24,650 bases of DNA from DATGCT01 sp964639325 (GCA_964639325.1 CAZXDO010000046.1:1-24650), one strand, 5' to 3'; numbered from the stretch's first letter, positions 13,795 to 23,260 are shown. Notes: a model not told the origin generated them from the letters alone. Numbers and translations: made by a program.

Positions 13795-13828
13795 AAAACT
13801 CACTTAATTCTGGTGAGTTTTAATTTTA
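13795..13828 (+). terminator. Third hairpin, just before recO
   Basis: AAAACTCAC pairs with GTGAGTTTT around a 9-nt loop, followed by AATTTTA. It ends about 20 nt before the recO ATG and could attenuate transcription into recO. A TAAAAT (13833-13838) between it and the ATG could give a near-leaderless recO message. Confidence 0.6.
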
Positions 13829-13847
13829 TGAGATAAAATAATTTATA

Positions 13848-14381
13848 ATGGAAGAAATAGTTACAGAAGCAATTGTTTTAGAATCAAAAACTCGGTGGAG
13901 CGGCGATCGTCAGGTTAGTTTATTTACCAAAGATTTGGGAAAAATAGAAGCCAAGGCTACAAGCGGAGCAAAAATAACTTCTAAGTTATCACCCCACCTT
14001 AACACAATGAATTTTTCTCAAGTCCGTTTGGTTTATAAAAACAATTATATAATCACTGATGCTTTGATAAAAAACAGATTTGAAGGGTTAAGAAAAAAAA
14101 CCGAATTAACAGAAAAAGCTCTTGAAGTAATTTCAGTTATTAATTTAATCACTCCTCCCAACCTAAAAGACCTGGAACTTTGGTATTATTTAATAACAGG
14201 TTTAAATAAAAATATTTTTGATAGTAGAATCCTTTTAAAAATTCTTGGGTATGATCCTAAAATGGCAACTTGCTTTATGTGCGGCAAAAAAGGAGTAAGT
14301 TATTTCTTAGCCTTGGATCAATCTTTTGTTTGTGAAAAATGCGCCGAAAAGATTGATGTTTTAAAATTATTTAAGATATAA
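13848..14381 (+). CDS. recO: DNA repair protein RecO (short form)
   Basis: RecO binds single-stranded DNA and, with RecR, loads RecA in the RecF recombination pathway. The 177-aa product has the N-terminal OB fold (TEAIVLESKTRWSGDRQVSLFTKDLGKIEAKATSG, split over about residues 5-40), a short helical region, and a zinc finger with C142, C145, C162 and C165 (CFMCGKKG, FVCEKCAEK). Usual RecO is ~240 aa; here the region after the zinc finger is missing and the helical domain is reduced, without frameshift signs. The start fits the family (MEEIVTEAIVLE). It heads a tightly spaced run of genes. Confidence 0.88.
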   Translation: MEEIVTEAIVLESKTRWSGDRQVSLFTKDLGKIEAKATSGAKITSKLSPHLNTMNFSQVRLVYKNNYIITDALIKNRFEGLRKKTELTEKALEVISVINLITPPNLKDLELWYYLITGLNKNIFDSRILLKILGYDPKMATCFMCGKKGVSYFLALDQSFVCEKCAEKIDVLKLFKI

Positions 14382-14400
14382 AAATATAAATAAAATTAAA

Positions 14401-16170
14401 ATGACAATAACAAAAAATAAAAGGAAAAAGGGATTAAAAATTGATAATGATGTGGCTTTTCTTCGTCAGTTAACTATTATTGCCATACTAATAACTTTAG
14501 CGGTTTTGACTGCTATTGTAATATTTATATTCAGCTATCAAGACACCGGCCAAGAACTGTATTTTTCAATTGAGATTCCTGAAGAAAAAATAACTAGAAG
14601 TATTCCTTTTGAGGTTAATGTTAATGTAGATAATAAAACAGGAAGTCTTTTAACTGATGTTGAAGCCTCCCTTTCTTTAGATGACGGCCTTATTAACCTT
14701 GGGTATGACAATAAATACACTTCTATCAATGATGAAATTGGCAACGTCGAAAACAATAGCGTAAGTAAAAGAACATACCAAATACTACCTGTAGGGAAAA
14801 GTGATTCAACTTTAACAATTACAGGAACTCTTTCTTATAAAATAGGCGAGGCTGTTTTTGAAAAAGAAATTTCAAGGGAGATAAAAATTTCAGATGAAGC
14901 TCTTTCTATAAATATTGAGAAGCCTGACCAAGTGCTGGCAGGTTCTGTTTTTGGGGTAACCGTAAATTATGAAAATAAAAGTAATTTTGATTTTTCTAAT
15001 CTTGAATTAGAAATGGATTATCCCGAAAACTTTTCTTTTGTTTCGGCTGATTTAGAACCTGATTCTTTTACAAATTATTGGAAATTAGGAACTCTTAAAG
15101 CAAACTCAAAAGGCAGTTTGGTGATAAGGGGGAAGTTGGAAGAAAATCGGAGTGTTCCTAATTTTGGAGCAAAATTGTTTACCGTCTTTTTTGGAAACCC
15201 TTATTCTGCAGCTGACACAGAAAACAAGTTCATAACTTCTGAAGCTCCTATATACCTGGAGACTAAAATAAAAGGGACTAGAGATTATGTAGCTGAAATA
15301 GGCGACTCTCTTCAGTATACAATCGATTATAAAAATGAGAGTGGAATTGTTTTGGATGATGTAGAAATAAAGACGGAATTAAAAGGAGAATTGTTTAATT
15401 ACAATACCCTGGTTTCCGAGGGAAAGTTTAATTCTCTCACTAACACATTGACCTGGGATGAAACCACTAATCCCGAGCTTGGCTTCTTAGAGCCCGGTGA
15501 GTCGGGAACGGTGCGGGTAAATATAGGACTTAAAAATATTTTTCCTATAAAAAGGATTAATGATAAAAATTTTACTTTGGAGGCTAAGTCCGAAATAGAA
15601 TCCCCCTCAGTTCCGCATAACTTTTCTTCTAACAAAACCACCTCTGCTGATTTTTTGGAAACCAAAGTCGGAGGATTAATTATTGTTGATGCACAAGCGT
15701 TGTATAGAGACGCTTCTTCAGGAATAGCTAATGACGGCCCTCTCCCTCCAAAAGTTGGAGAAAGCACTAAATATACTATACATTGGATTATTCGTAATTA
15801 TTCAACAGATGTCGAGGACGCAAAAATATCATCAGAGCTTCCGGAAGACGTAGAATGGACCGGTATTGTTAAAAGTAACCTTGACTCGGTTCCTCTTTAC
15901 AACGAAAAAAACAGAGAAATAGTCTGGGAAATAGGAGAAATTAAGGCAACAAAAGGAATATTAGACTCTCCAGTTGAAGCCATTTTTCAAGTGGAAGTAA
16001 CTCCTGATAAGGGTATGGTTAATAAATTTCACCCTCTTCTTTCTAAAACTGAAGCTGAGGCTGAAGATAAGTTTACGGGCACAACTCTCAAATCTTCAGA
16101 TATTTCTCTCAACACTTCCCTTATTGACGATCAAACAGTTGGAATAAGTGAAGGATTAGTGGTAGAGTAA
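14401..16170 (+). CDS. Hypothetical surface protein with N-terminal anchor and DUF11/CARDB-like beta repeats
   Basis: 589 aa. After a basic start (KNKRKKGLKI) comes one membrane helix at about residues 24-46 (LTIIAILITLAVLTAIVIFIF). The rest is predicted extracellular and beta-rich, with several Ig-like modules. Each shows patterns such as FEVNVNVDNKTGSLLTDVEA, VTVNYENKSNFDFSNLELEM, YTIDYKNESGIVLDDVEI and YTIHWIIRNYSTDVEDAKI. These resemble the xYTIxxxNxGxxxLxDVxI pattern of DUF11/CARDB-type repeats. No catalytic motif or cell-wall sorting signal is visible, and no C-terminal helix. A structural or adhesive envelope role is inference. It lies 19 bp after recO. Confidence 0.82.
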   Translation: MTITKNKRKKGLKIDNDVAFLRQLTIIAILITLAVLTAIVIFIFSYQDTGQELYFSIEIPEEKITRSIPFEVNVNVDNKTGSLLTDVEASLSLDDGLINLGYDNKYTSINDEIGNVENNSVSKRTYQILPVGKSDSTLTITGTLSYKIGEAVFEKEISREIKISDEALSINIEKPDQVLAGSVFGVTVNYENKSNFDFSNLELEMDYPENFSFVSADLEPDSFTNYWKLGTLKANSKGSLVIRGKLEENRSVPNFGAKLFTVFFGNPYSAADTENKFITSEAPIYLETKIKGTRDYVAEIGDSLQYTIDYKNESGIVLDDVEIKTELKGELFNYNTLVSEGKFNSLTNTLTWDETTNPELGFLEPGESGTVRVNIGLKNIFPIKRINDKNFTLEAKSEIESPSVPHNFSSNKTTSADFLETKVGGLIIVDAQALYRDASSGIANDGPLPPKVGESTKYTIHWIIRNYSTDVEDAKISSELPEDVEWTGIVKSNLDSVPLYNEKNREIVWEIGEIKATKGILDSPVEAIFQVEVTPDKGMVNKFHPLLSKTEAEAEDKFTGTTLKSSDISLNTSLIDDQTVGISEGLVVE

Positions 16171-16177
16171 TTTAAAT

Positions 16178-17497
16178 ATGAGTATCCTGGAAAAAATTTC
16201 ATCTTTAGCCAAGAGGAGAGGTTTTGTATATCCCGGGTCAGAAATATACGGGGGATTGGCCGGAACTTGGGACTACGGACCTCTTGGTGCAGAGCTTAAA
16301 AAAAACCTCAAAGATCTTTTTTGGAAAGATATTGTTCAAAAAAGAAAGGATGTGGTTGGAATTGATGCTTCAATAATTATGAATCCCCGAGTATGGGAAG
16401 CTTCGGGGCATTTAGAATCTTTTACAGACCCTCTTGTGGAATGTAAGGAGTGTAAAAAACGCTTTAGAGAAGACCAACTAAAAGAGAAAGGCAAGTGTCC
16501 TGAATGCGGGGGAGAATTAGGAGAACCTAAAAATTTCAACTTGATGGTAGAAACTTTTCTAGGTTCAATAAGTGAAGAAAAACAAAAAATGTACCTTAGG
16601 GGAGAAATTACCCAAGGAGCCCATGTTAACTTTAAAAACGTACTTGATTCTACCAGAGTTAGAATTCCTTTTGGAATTGCTCAAATTGGAAAAGCTTTTA
16701 GAAATGAAATTACCCCCGGCCAGTTTACTTTCAGAAGCCGGGAATTTGAACAAATGGAACTCCAATTTTATGTAAAACCTGAAAAAGAAGAAATTTCAAA
16801 GTGGTACGAATATTGGAAAAATCAAAGAATGGAATGGTATAAAAAATTAGGAATTTCTGAGGATAAATTAAGGTTTAGGCAACACGAAAAAGATGAAATG
16901 GCTCATTATGCCAAGGACGCTTGGGATATTGAATATAATTTAGATGGAGAATGGAAAGAGTTTGAGGGAATTCATAACCGAGGGGATTGGGATGTTAAAA
17001 GACACCAAGAATATTCGGGAGAAGATTTTCGTTATACTGATCCGGAAAGACACGAAAAGCTTCTTCCTTATATTATTGAAACCTCCGGAGGAGTAGATCG
17101 AGCCGCATTCTTCTTTTTAGCAGATGCTTACTCTGAAGAAGAAACAGAAAAAGGAAAAAGGATTGTTCTTAAACTTCATCCGAAACTGGCCCCTTACAAA
17201 GTAGCTGTTTTTCCTCTTCTTTCCAATAAGCCGGATTTAGTTAAAAAAGCAAGGGAAATATTTGATCAGCTTAAAGAAAATTGGATGGTGGCTTGGGATG
17301 AGAGAGGAAATATTGGAAAAAGATATTGGTCTCAAGATGAAATTGGATCAGTGGCTTGCGTAACCATTGATTTTAAAACACTAGAAGACGATACCGTTAC
17401 AATCAGAGACAGGGATACAACAAAACAGATTAGAATTAAGGTGGCAGATATAGAACGTTCTATCCAAAAAATAATAGACGGAGGAAAAATAATATAA
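16178..17497 (+). CDS. glyQS: Glycyl-tRNA synthetase (alpha2 type)
   Basis: Charges tRNA-Gly. A 439-aa class II synthetase of the homodimeric type, not the alpha2-beta2 type. It shows SLAKRRGFVYPGSEIYGGLA at the N-terminus and motif 1-like VVGIDASIIMNPRVWEASGH. A zinc-like C4 insertion follows (C89, C92, C107, C110). Motif 2 is AFRNEITPGQFTFRSREFEQ, and motif 3 region is ETSGGVDRAAFFFL. The C-terminal anticodon-binding domain starts near LAPYKVAVFPLL. Length is close to bacterial/archaeal compact forms. It starts 7 bp after the preceding gene and is followed by the M16 gene after 3 bp. Confidence 0.97.
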   Translation: MSILEKISSLAKRRGFVYPGSEIYGGLAGTWDYGPLGAELKKNLKDLFWKDIVQKRKDVVGIDASIIMNPRVWEASGHLESFTDPLVECKECKKRFREDQLKEKGKCPECGGELGEPKNFNLMVETFLGSISEEKQKMYLRGEITQGAHVNFKNVLDSTRVRIPFGIAQIGKAFRNEITPGQFTFRSREFEQMELQFYVKPEKEEISKWYEYWKNQRMEWYKKLGISEDKLRFRQHEKDEMAHYAKDAWDIEYNLDGEWKEFEGIHNRGDWDVKRHQEYSGEDFRYTDPERHEKLLPYIIETSGGVDRAAFFFLADAYSEEETEKGKRIVLKLHPKLAPYKVAVFPLLSNKPDLVKKAREIFDQLKENWMVAWDERGNIGKRYWSQDEIGSVACVTIDFKTLEDDTVTIRDRDTTKQIRIKVADIERSIQKIIDGGKII

Positions 17498-17500
17498 AGA

Positions 17501-18772
17501 ATGAAAAACGATTTTGAGGTGTACAAATTAAAGAACGGAATGGAAGTTATTCTTGTTTCCCGGCCGGAAAGCCCTTCAACCACCGTAATGGCTACGGTAA
17601 TGGTCGGCTCTAAATACGAACATAAGAAAATCTCGGGGCTTTCCCATTTTTTGGAACATATGGCTTTCAAGGGTACAAAGAAACGCCCAAAACCGGAAGA
17701 TATTTCCGAAGAGTTAGACAGTATTGGCGCTTCTTATAATGCTTTAACGGGCCAGGAAAAAACAGCTTATTTTGCTAAAGCCAGAAATAAACATTTTGAT
17801 CAAATTCTGGATATAATTTCTGACATATACTTGAATTCAACTATTCCAGAAAAAGAGATGGAGAAAGAAAGAGGGGTGATAACTGAAGAAATAAATATGT
17901 ATGAAGATATGCCGATGAGTAAAGTTCAAGAAAATTTCTTAAGAGTTCTCTACGGAGACCAACCGGCCGGCTGGCCTATTGCCGGGAGAAAAGAAGTTGT
18001 TGAACAATTAAGCCGGGATGATTTTATAAAATTTAGAAATACTCATTATAAGTCCCGTAATACTATCCTTACTATTTCAGGAGGGTATCCCAAAAAGGGT
18101 ATAAAGAAAAAAATTGAAAAAACTTTTGAAAACTTGGAAGATCAACCTGAAACTAAAATGCCCGAGGTGATTGAAAAACAAAAAAAACCGGCTGAATTGA
18201 TAACTTTTAAAAAATCCGATCAGGCTCATTTTGTTTTGGGTTTTAGGGCTTTTGATGTTCATAACAAAAAGAGATTTGCTCTTGAGGTTTTAGCGGATAT
18301 TTTGGGCGGAGGAATGAGTTCTCGTCTTTTTAAAAAAGTGAGGGGGGAGATGGGAGCAGCTTATTATATTTATGCTGAAAATGAGCTTGATACCAACAGC
18401 GGAGTAATTACTGTTAGTGCGGGAACAAATATTAACAAAACCGAGGAGGTAATAAAAGCTGTTTTGAAAGAGTTTAAGAAATTTAAAAAAGAACCGACAC
18501 CGGAAAAAGAGTTAAAAAAATCAAAAGAACACATCACGGGCAAGTTGTTTCTTGCTTTGGAAACTTCGGCTCAACTAGGTGGTTTCTATACGGGCCAGAG
18601 AGTAGAAAGAATGAATATATTAACAGCTCACGAAATTGCTAAAAAAATAAATAAAGTTACTGCTGAGGATATAAAATCGGTGGCTAAAGAACTTTTTATA
18701 AACAAAGGATTAAACCTAGCTCTTGTTGGACCTTTTAAAAACAAGAGTTTTCTTGATATACTTAAGGTGTAA
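17501..18772 (+). CDS. M16-family zinc peptidase
   Basis: A 423-aa insulinase/processing-peptidase family protein. The inverted zinc motif HxxEH is SHFLEHMAFKGT (H49, E52, H53), and the third ligand falls in GVITEEINMYED (E129/E130). The second, inactive half is present, with GFRAFDVHNKKRFALEVLADILGGGMSSRLF, split at ~245-275, and REVRG-like KKVRGEMGAAYYIYAE. These two halves form the usual clam-shell. Single-unit bacterial M16 proteins of ~410-430 aa (YmxG/PqqL-like) degrade peptides; the location cannot be fixed, as no signal peptide is seen. It is 3 bp after the glycyl-tRNA synthetase gene. Confidence 0.93.
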   Translation: MKNDFEVYKLKNGMEVILVSRPESPSTTVMATVMVGSKYEHKKISGLSHFLEHMAFKGTKKRPKPEDISEELDSIGASYNALTGQEKTAYFAKARNKHFDQILDIISDIYLNSTIPEKEMEKERGVITEEINMYEDMPMSKVQENFLRVLYGDQPAGWPIAGRKEVVEQLSRDDFIKFRNTHYKSRNTILTISGGYPKKGIKKKIEKTFENLEDQPETKMPEVIEKQKKPAELITFKKSDQAHFVLGFRAFDVHNKKRFALEVLADILGGGMSSRLFKKVRGEMGAAYYIYAENELDTNSGVITVSAGTNINKTEEVIKAVLKEFKKFKKEPTPEKELKKSKEHITGKLFLALETSAQLGGFYTGQRVERMNILTAHEIAKKINKVTAEDIKSVAKELFINKGLNLALVGPFKNKSFLDILKV

Positions 18773-18784
18773 CTTTAGAAAATT

Positions 18785-19822
18785 ATGAGCGAAAAAGTTA
18801 ACTTGGAAATTTCTTGGAACACACTCTGGAGGATTTTGATTTTTCTCGGAGTGCTTGCCCTTATTATATCGGCTAAAGAGGCCTTAGGAGTCCTTCTTAT
18901 TGCTGTTTTTATTTCTTTGGCCATAAACCCGGCCGTTTCCTGGCTTAAGAAAAAAGGGGTTCATCGTATTTTGGGAACTTTAATTGTTTTCTTTTTCATA
19001 TTTCTTCTTTTTTTGATAACTATTTACTTTTTAATTCCGGTAATTGCTACCGAATTGCAAGGTTTTATTAATCAAATTGATAATTTGTTGTCGCAATTTC
19101 TTGGTATTGAAGTTCCTAAAACAGTCATTGAGGGTTTAAGTGATAGCTTAAACCAAATCCTTGGATCATTGCAGGCAGCAAACGTTTCTATAACGGGAAC
19201 TATTTCAAAAATTTTCAACAATATTGTGCTTGCAATAACTACCTTAATTATTTCCTTTTACCTTTCAGTTGAAGAAAATGGAACAGAAACTTTGATTAAA
19301 AAAGTATTGCCCAGAATTTACGAAGGACCGGTCTTAAAAGTTTTTGGCAGGTTTAAGGAGAAAATAAGATTTTGGGCGATAGCTCAATTAGGCATATCTC
19401 TTATTGTTGGAACAATAGTTTCAGTTGGTCTTTGGATTTTTGGGGTTAAGTATCCTTTAGTCTTGGGTCTTTTAGCTGCAGTTTTTGAGCTTGTTCCTCT
19501 TATTGGTCCAATTCTAAGCGGGGTTGTAGCTTTTTTAATAGCTATAGGAGATTCGTTTATTTTAGGAGTTTATATAGGTATTTTCTTTATTCTTGTCCAA
19601 CAACTTGAAAATAATGTATTGATTCCTCTTATTTTTAAAAAATCAATGAAGATACACCCGGTAATGGTTTTGGTTGTTTTGCTTGCCGGAGGATATGCCG
19701 CCGGATTAATAGGAGTGATTCTTTCTGTTCCTATAGCTCTTTTGGCCCAGGAGATGATAAATTATTTTGCCGAAAAGAAGAGGGATGAAGAATTAAGAGA
19801 AGAGAAAGAAAAAGAAGCATGA
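18785..19822 (+). CDS. AI-2E family transporter (YdiK/TqsA-like permease)
   Basis: A 345-aa integral membrane protein with the AI-2E/PerM layout: two N-terminal helices (ILIFLGVLALIISAKEALGV; LGTLIVFFFIFLLFLITIYF), a soluble helical stretch (about 95-150), then clustered helices (FWAIAQLGISLIVGTIVSVG; PLVLGLLAAVFELVPLIGPI) and the conserved QLENNVLIPLIFKKSMKIHP segment near residue 280. The C-tail is highly charged. The family includes quorum-signal exporters and Na+/H+ antiporters, so the substrate is unknown. Its stop overlaps the tatD start by 4 bp (ATGA). Confidence 0.93.
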   Translation: MSEKVNLEISWNTLWRILIFLGVLALIISAKEALGVLLIAVFISLAINPAVSWLKKKGVHRILGTLIVFFFIFLLFLITIYFLIPVIATELQGFINQIDNLLSQFLGIEVPKTVIEGLSDSLNQILGSLQAANVSITGTISKIFNNIVLAITTLIISFYLSVEENGTETLIKKVLPRIYEGPVLKVFGRFKEKIRFWAIAQLGISLIVGTIVSVGLWIFGVKYPLVLGLLAAVFELVPLIGPILSGVVAFLIAIGDSFILGVYIGIFFILVQQLENNVLIPLIFKKSMKIHPVMVLVVLLAGGYAAGLIGVILSVPIALLAQEMINYFAEKKRDEELREEKEKEA

Positions 19823-20667
19823 TTGAGTATTTTGATTCACACACCCACTTACAATTCCCTATCTATAATAAAGAAAGAAAAAATCTTATAGAAAAAACTC
19901 TTCAAGGAGGAGTTGGTTTTGTTGATGTGGGAACTAACAAAAAAACCTCTGAAGAAGCCTTGATCTTAGCTTTGGAATACGAACATCAGCCAATTTATGC
20001 CGCTGTTGGCCTCCACCCGATTCATACTCATAAAAATAATTTTCTTGATAAAAATGAATTATCTTCGGGAGAAAGTTTTGAAGAATTTGATTATGCTTTA
20101 TACAAAAAACTTGCAGAAAATAAAAAGGTTGTGGCAATAGGAGAATGCGGTTTAGATTATTACAGAATCAAAGACAACGACCTAGAGATAAAAAAGAAAC
20201 AAAGAAAAGTATTTGAAGAACAAATAAAACTTTCTATAGAAGTTAAGAAACCTTTAATGATCCATTGCCGAAATGCTTACCAGGATTTATTTTCTATAAT
20301 ACAAAGTTTTAAATCTATGTTACCTGAAACGCCGGGAATTGTTCACTTTTTTGCAGGAACTAAAGAAGACGCTCAGAAATTTCTCGAGCTTGGTTTTTAT
20401 TTCACTTTTGGCGGGGTAATAACTTTAACTCGAGATTATGACGAGGTAGTAAAATTTATTCCAAAAGACAAAATACTTTTAGAAACTGACGCGCCTTATG
20501 TAGCCCCTAAAACAAATCGGGGAAAAACAAACGAACCTCTTTTTATAAAAGAAACTTATGAACGGGCTGGTGAAATAAAAAATATTTCTCTTGATACTCT
20601 CAAAAACCAAGTTTTGGAAAATAATGAAAAAGTGTTTAGGATAGGTCTCCCGAAGCAAACACTTTAA
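19819..20667 (+). CDS. tatD: TatD-family metal-dependent deoxyribonuclease
   Basis: A 282-aa TIM-barrel hydrolase. Metal ligands appear in order: DSHTHLQF (H8, H10), VAIGECGLDYY (Glu), PLMIHCRNA (His), GIVHFFAGTKEDA (His) and LLETDAPYVAPKTNRGKTNEP (Asp, with the conserved N-P/EP tail). TatD enzymes act as 3'-5' exonucleases on DNA and RNA and in oxidative DNA repair. Length is slightly above the usual ~260 because of a loop insertion between HPIHTHKNN and YKKLAENKKVVAIGE. The 4-bp overlap with the AI-2E gene suggests translational coupling. It ends the run that began with recO. Confidence 0.95.
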   Translation: MIEYFDSHTHLQFPIYNKERKNLIEKTLQGGVGFVDVGTNKKTSEEALILALEYEHQPIYAAVGLHPIHTHKNNFLDKNELSSGESFEEFDYALYKKLAENKKVVAIGECGLDYYRIKDNDLEIKKKQRKVFEEQIKLSIEVKKPLMIHCRNAYQDLFSIIQSFKSMLPETPGIVHFFAGTKEDAQKFLELGFYFTFGGVITLTRDYDEVVKFIPKDKILLETDAPYVAPKTNRGKTNEPLFIKETYERAGEIKNISLDTLKNQVLENNEKVFRIGLPKQTL

Positions 20668-20699
20668 AAATATATATTAATAGTGTTATAAATAAAGTT

Positions 20700-23168
20700 A
20701 TGGAATATAACTTCAAAGAAATAGAAAAAAAATGGCAGGACAAGTGGTATAAAGAAGATACTTACGAACCTGACCTGGATAACCCTAGAAATCATTTTTA
20801 TAACTTAATGATGTTTCCCTACCCTTCGGCGGAGGGGCTTCATGTAGGAAATATGTACGCTTTTACAGGTTCTGATATATACGGCAGGTATAAAAGAATG
20901 CAGGGCAAGGATGTTTTTGAGCCAATAGGGTTAGATGGTTTTGGAATTCATTCTGAAAATTATGCTTTGAAAATAAACAATCACCCAATGGACCTCTCCA
21001 AAAAGTCAGAGGAACATTTTTACAACCAGCTTAAGATAATAGGAAATGGTTTTGCTTGGAAAGAAAGGTTAGAAACATACAAGCCCGAATATTATAAATG
21101 GACCCAATGGGTGTTTAAGAAAATGTTTGATCACGGCTTGGCGTATAGAAAAAAATCACCGGTAAATTGGTGCCCGAGTTGTAAAACCGTTTTAGCCGAC
21201 GAACAAGTTATTTCAGGAAAGTGTGAAAGATGCGGCGGAGAGGTTGAAAGAAAAGAATTTTCTCAATGGTTTTTCAAAATAACAAAATACGCTGACCGTC
21301 TCTTGGATGATTTAGAGAAAATTGATTGGTCAGAGATAATAAAAACAGCCCAAAGAAATTGGATAGGACGAAGTTATGGAAGTATGATTGATTTTGGAAT
21401 AAAAGGAGAAGAAGAAAAAATAAAAGTTTTTACTACAAGAGCTGATACTCTTTTTGGAGCTACATATGTAGTTCTTTCTCCGGAACATAAATTAGTAGAA
21501 AAATTAAAAGAAAAAGCAGAAAACAAAGAAGAAATTGAAAAATACACAGAAGAGGCGAAAAATAAAACAGAACAAGAAAGAATTGCTGAAAAAAAGGGAA
21601 AGACGGGGGTGGAAATAAAAAATGTTTATGCTGTTAATCCGGTTAACAACAAAGAAATACCGATATATATAGCTGATTATGTTCTCTCCGGATACGGAAC
21701 CGGAGCAATTATGGCAGTACCGGCCCATGATGAAAGAGATTACGATTTTGCTAAAAAATATAATATTCCAATAATTGAAGTCATTAAACCTTTATCTCCC
21801 GATAAGGTATTAGAAGACGAGTTATATGAAGGAGAAGGAGTATTAGTTAACTCAGAAGAATTTAACGATGTTAAATCAGAAGAGGCCAGGGGAAAAATAA
21901 CTGAAAAGGTGAGAGGGGAAACACATACAAATTATCATCTTCGGGATTGGCTTATTTCCCGCCAAAGATATTGGGGGGCGCCGATACCTCTTGTGTATTG
22001 CGAAAAATGTGCTGAAAAAATTAAAAATGGAGGATTTGAGGGAGAATTAAGCGAAGGAGAAAAAGAAAATCCCGGTTGGTTTGCTGTACCGGAAAAAGAA
22101 TTGCCGGTAGAACTTCCTTATATTGAAGACTTTCGACCGACGGGAACGGAAGAATCTCCTTTAGCTACGGTAGAGTCATTTTACAAAACTAAATGTCCTA
22201 AATGTGGGGGAGAGGCCGTAAGAGAAACGGATGTTTCAGATACTTTTCTTGATTCTTCCTGGTATTATTTCCGATACATAAGTCCGAATAAAAAAGAAGC
22301 GGCTTTAAACGATGATCGTGTAAAAAAATGGCTGCCGGTTAATATGTATATCGGAGGGGCTGAACATTCGGTGCTTCATCTTTTGTATACCAGATTTGTC
22401 ACAAAAGCTTTTTATGATTGGGGACTTATTAATTTTGACGAACCCTTCACTTGTTTTCGGGCTCACGGACTTTTGATTAAAGAAGGGGCAAAAATGAGTA
22501 AATCCAAAGGGAACGTAGTAAACCCGGACGAATATATTTCAAAATACGGAGCAGATTCTTTAAGAATGTACTTAATGTTTTTGGCTCCTTTTGAAGAAGG
22601 GGGTGATTTTAGGGATTCGGGAATAAAAGGAATTGTTCGTTTTCTAAACCGAACTTGGGTATTTTGTAATAATTTAGAAAACAAAACTCCTAAAGAGTTA
22701 GATAAAAATATTGATACGATTTTACACCAAACAATAAAGAATGCATCAGAAGATATAGAAAATTTAAAATATAACACTGCTATAAGCAAATTGATGGTTC
22801 TTCTTAATGAATTTGAAAAGAATAAAAACTTGGTTAAAAAGGAAGAGGTGGAAATATTTTTAAAACTTCTTGCTCCTTTTGCTCCCCATGTCACTGAAGA
22901 ACTTTGGCACAAACTTGGAAACGAAAGTTCAATTCACAAAGAAAAGTGGCCTGATTTTGATCCGGAAAAAATAAAGGAAGAGTCATTTGACTTGATAATT
23001 CAAGTAAATGGAAAATTGAAAGATACCGCAAAAACAAAAAAAGATATTACAAAAGAAGGGGCTGAGGAAATAGCCTTAAAATCAGAAAAAGTTAAGAATC
23101 ATGTTAATAGAGAAAAAGTTAAGAAAGTGATATTTGTAGAAAACAAGTTAATTAATTTTGTAATATAA
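20700..23168 (+). CDS. leuS: Leucyl-tRNA synthetase
   Basis: Charges tRNA-Leu. The 822-aa class I synthetase has the HIGH-equivalent HVGN (residues 48-51, in PYPSAEGLHVGNMYAF) and KMSKS (598-602). A zinc module begins at CPSC (C158, C161), with the second pair in KCERCGG. The CP1 editing domain holds TRADTLFGATYVVLSPEHKL and GTGAIMAVPAHDERD, so misacylated tRNA should be hydrolysed. The second zinc-like C4 (KCPKCGGEAV and upstream CEKC) and WYYFRYISP lead into the catalytic C-half; the anticodon-binding and C-terminal domains end in VNREKVKKVIFV. No Shine-Dalgarno site; TATAAA (20687-20692) lies 7 nt before the ATG, fitting a leaderless message. Confidence 0.98.
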   Translation: MEYNFKEIEKKWQDKWYKEDTYEPDLDNPRNHFYNLMMFPYPSAEGLHVGNMYAFTGSDIYGRYKRMQGKDVFEPIGLDGFGIHSENYALKINNHPMDLSKKSEEHFYNQLKIIGNGFAWKERLETYKPEYYKWTQWVFKKMFDHGLAYRKKSPVNWCPSCKTVLADEQVISGKCERCGGEVERKEFSQWFFKITKYADRLLDDLEKIDWSEIIKTAQRNWIGRSYGSMIDFGIKGEEEKIKVFTTRADTLFGATYVVLSPEHKLVEKLKEKAENKEEIEKYTEEAKNKTEQERIAEKKGKTGVEIKNVYAVNPVNNKEIPIYIADYVLSGYGTGAIMAVPAHDERDYDFAKKYNIPIIEVIKPLSPDKVLEDELYEGEGVLVNSEEFNDVKSEEARGKITEKVRGETHTNYHLRDWLISRQRYWGAPIPLVYCEKCAEKIKNGGFEGELSEGEKENPGWFAVPEKELPVELPYIEDFRPTGTEESPLATVESFYKTKCPKCGGEAVRETDVSDTFLDSSWYYFRYISPNKKEAALNDDRVKKWLPVNMYIGGAEHSVLHLLYTRFVTKAFYDWGLINFDEPFTCFRAHGLLIKEGAKMSKSKGNVVNPDEYISKYGADSLRMYLMFLAPFEEGGDFRDSGIKGIVRFLNRTWVFCNNLENKTPKELDKNIDTILHQTIKNASEDIENLKYNTAISKLMVLLNEFEKNKNLVKKEEVEIFLKLLAPFAPHVTEELWHKLGNESSIHKEKWPDFDPEKIKEESFDLIIQVNGKLKDTAKTKKDITKEGAEEIALKSEKVKNHVNREKVKKVIFVENKLINFVI

Positions 23169-23260
23169 TGCACCATAAATATATAGGCCTAATACTTATT
23201 TTCCTTTTATCAACAGCAATGTATGTGATAAGCAAAGCTTGTTCCTGCGTTGGTTCATGA
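23168..23260 (+). CDS. Possible 30-aa hydrophobic small protein after leuS
   Basis: The ATG overlaps the leuS stop by 1 nt (TAATG), and the frame runs 30 codons to TGA. The peptide has HHK, a hydrophobic core (YIGLILIFLLSTAMYVI) and a tail containing CSC. Its last third lies in the 3'-end repeat. It could be a translationally coupled membrane or lipoprotein-like peptide, or chance. No independent evidence of expression. Confidence 0.3.
   Translation: MHHKYIGLILIFLLSTAMYVISKACSCVGS

Noticed and set aside
22463..22912. 149-aa minus-strand frame inside leuS
   Set aside because: It is fully antisense to well-conserved leuS catalytic and C-terminal sequence, with no ribosome binding site or family character.
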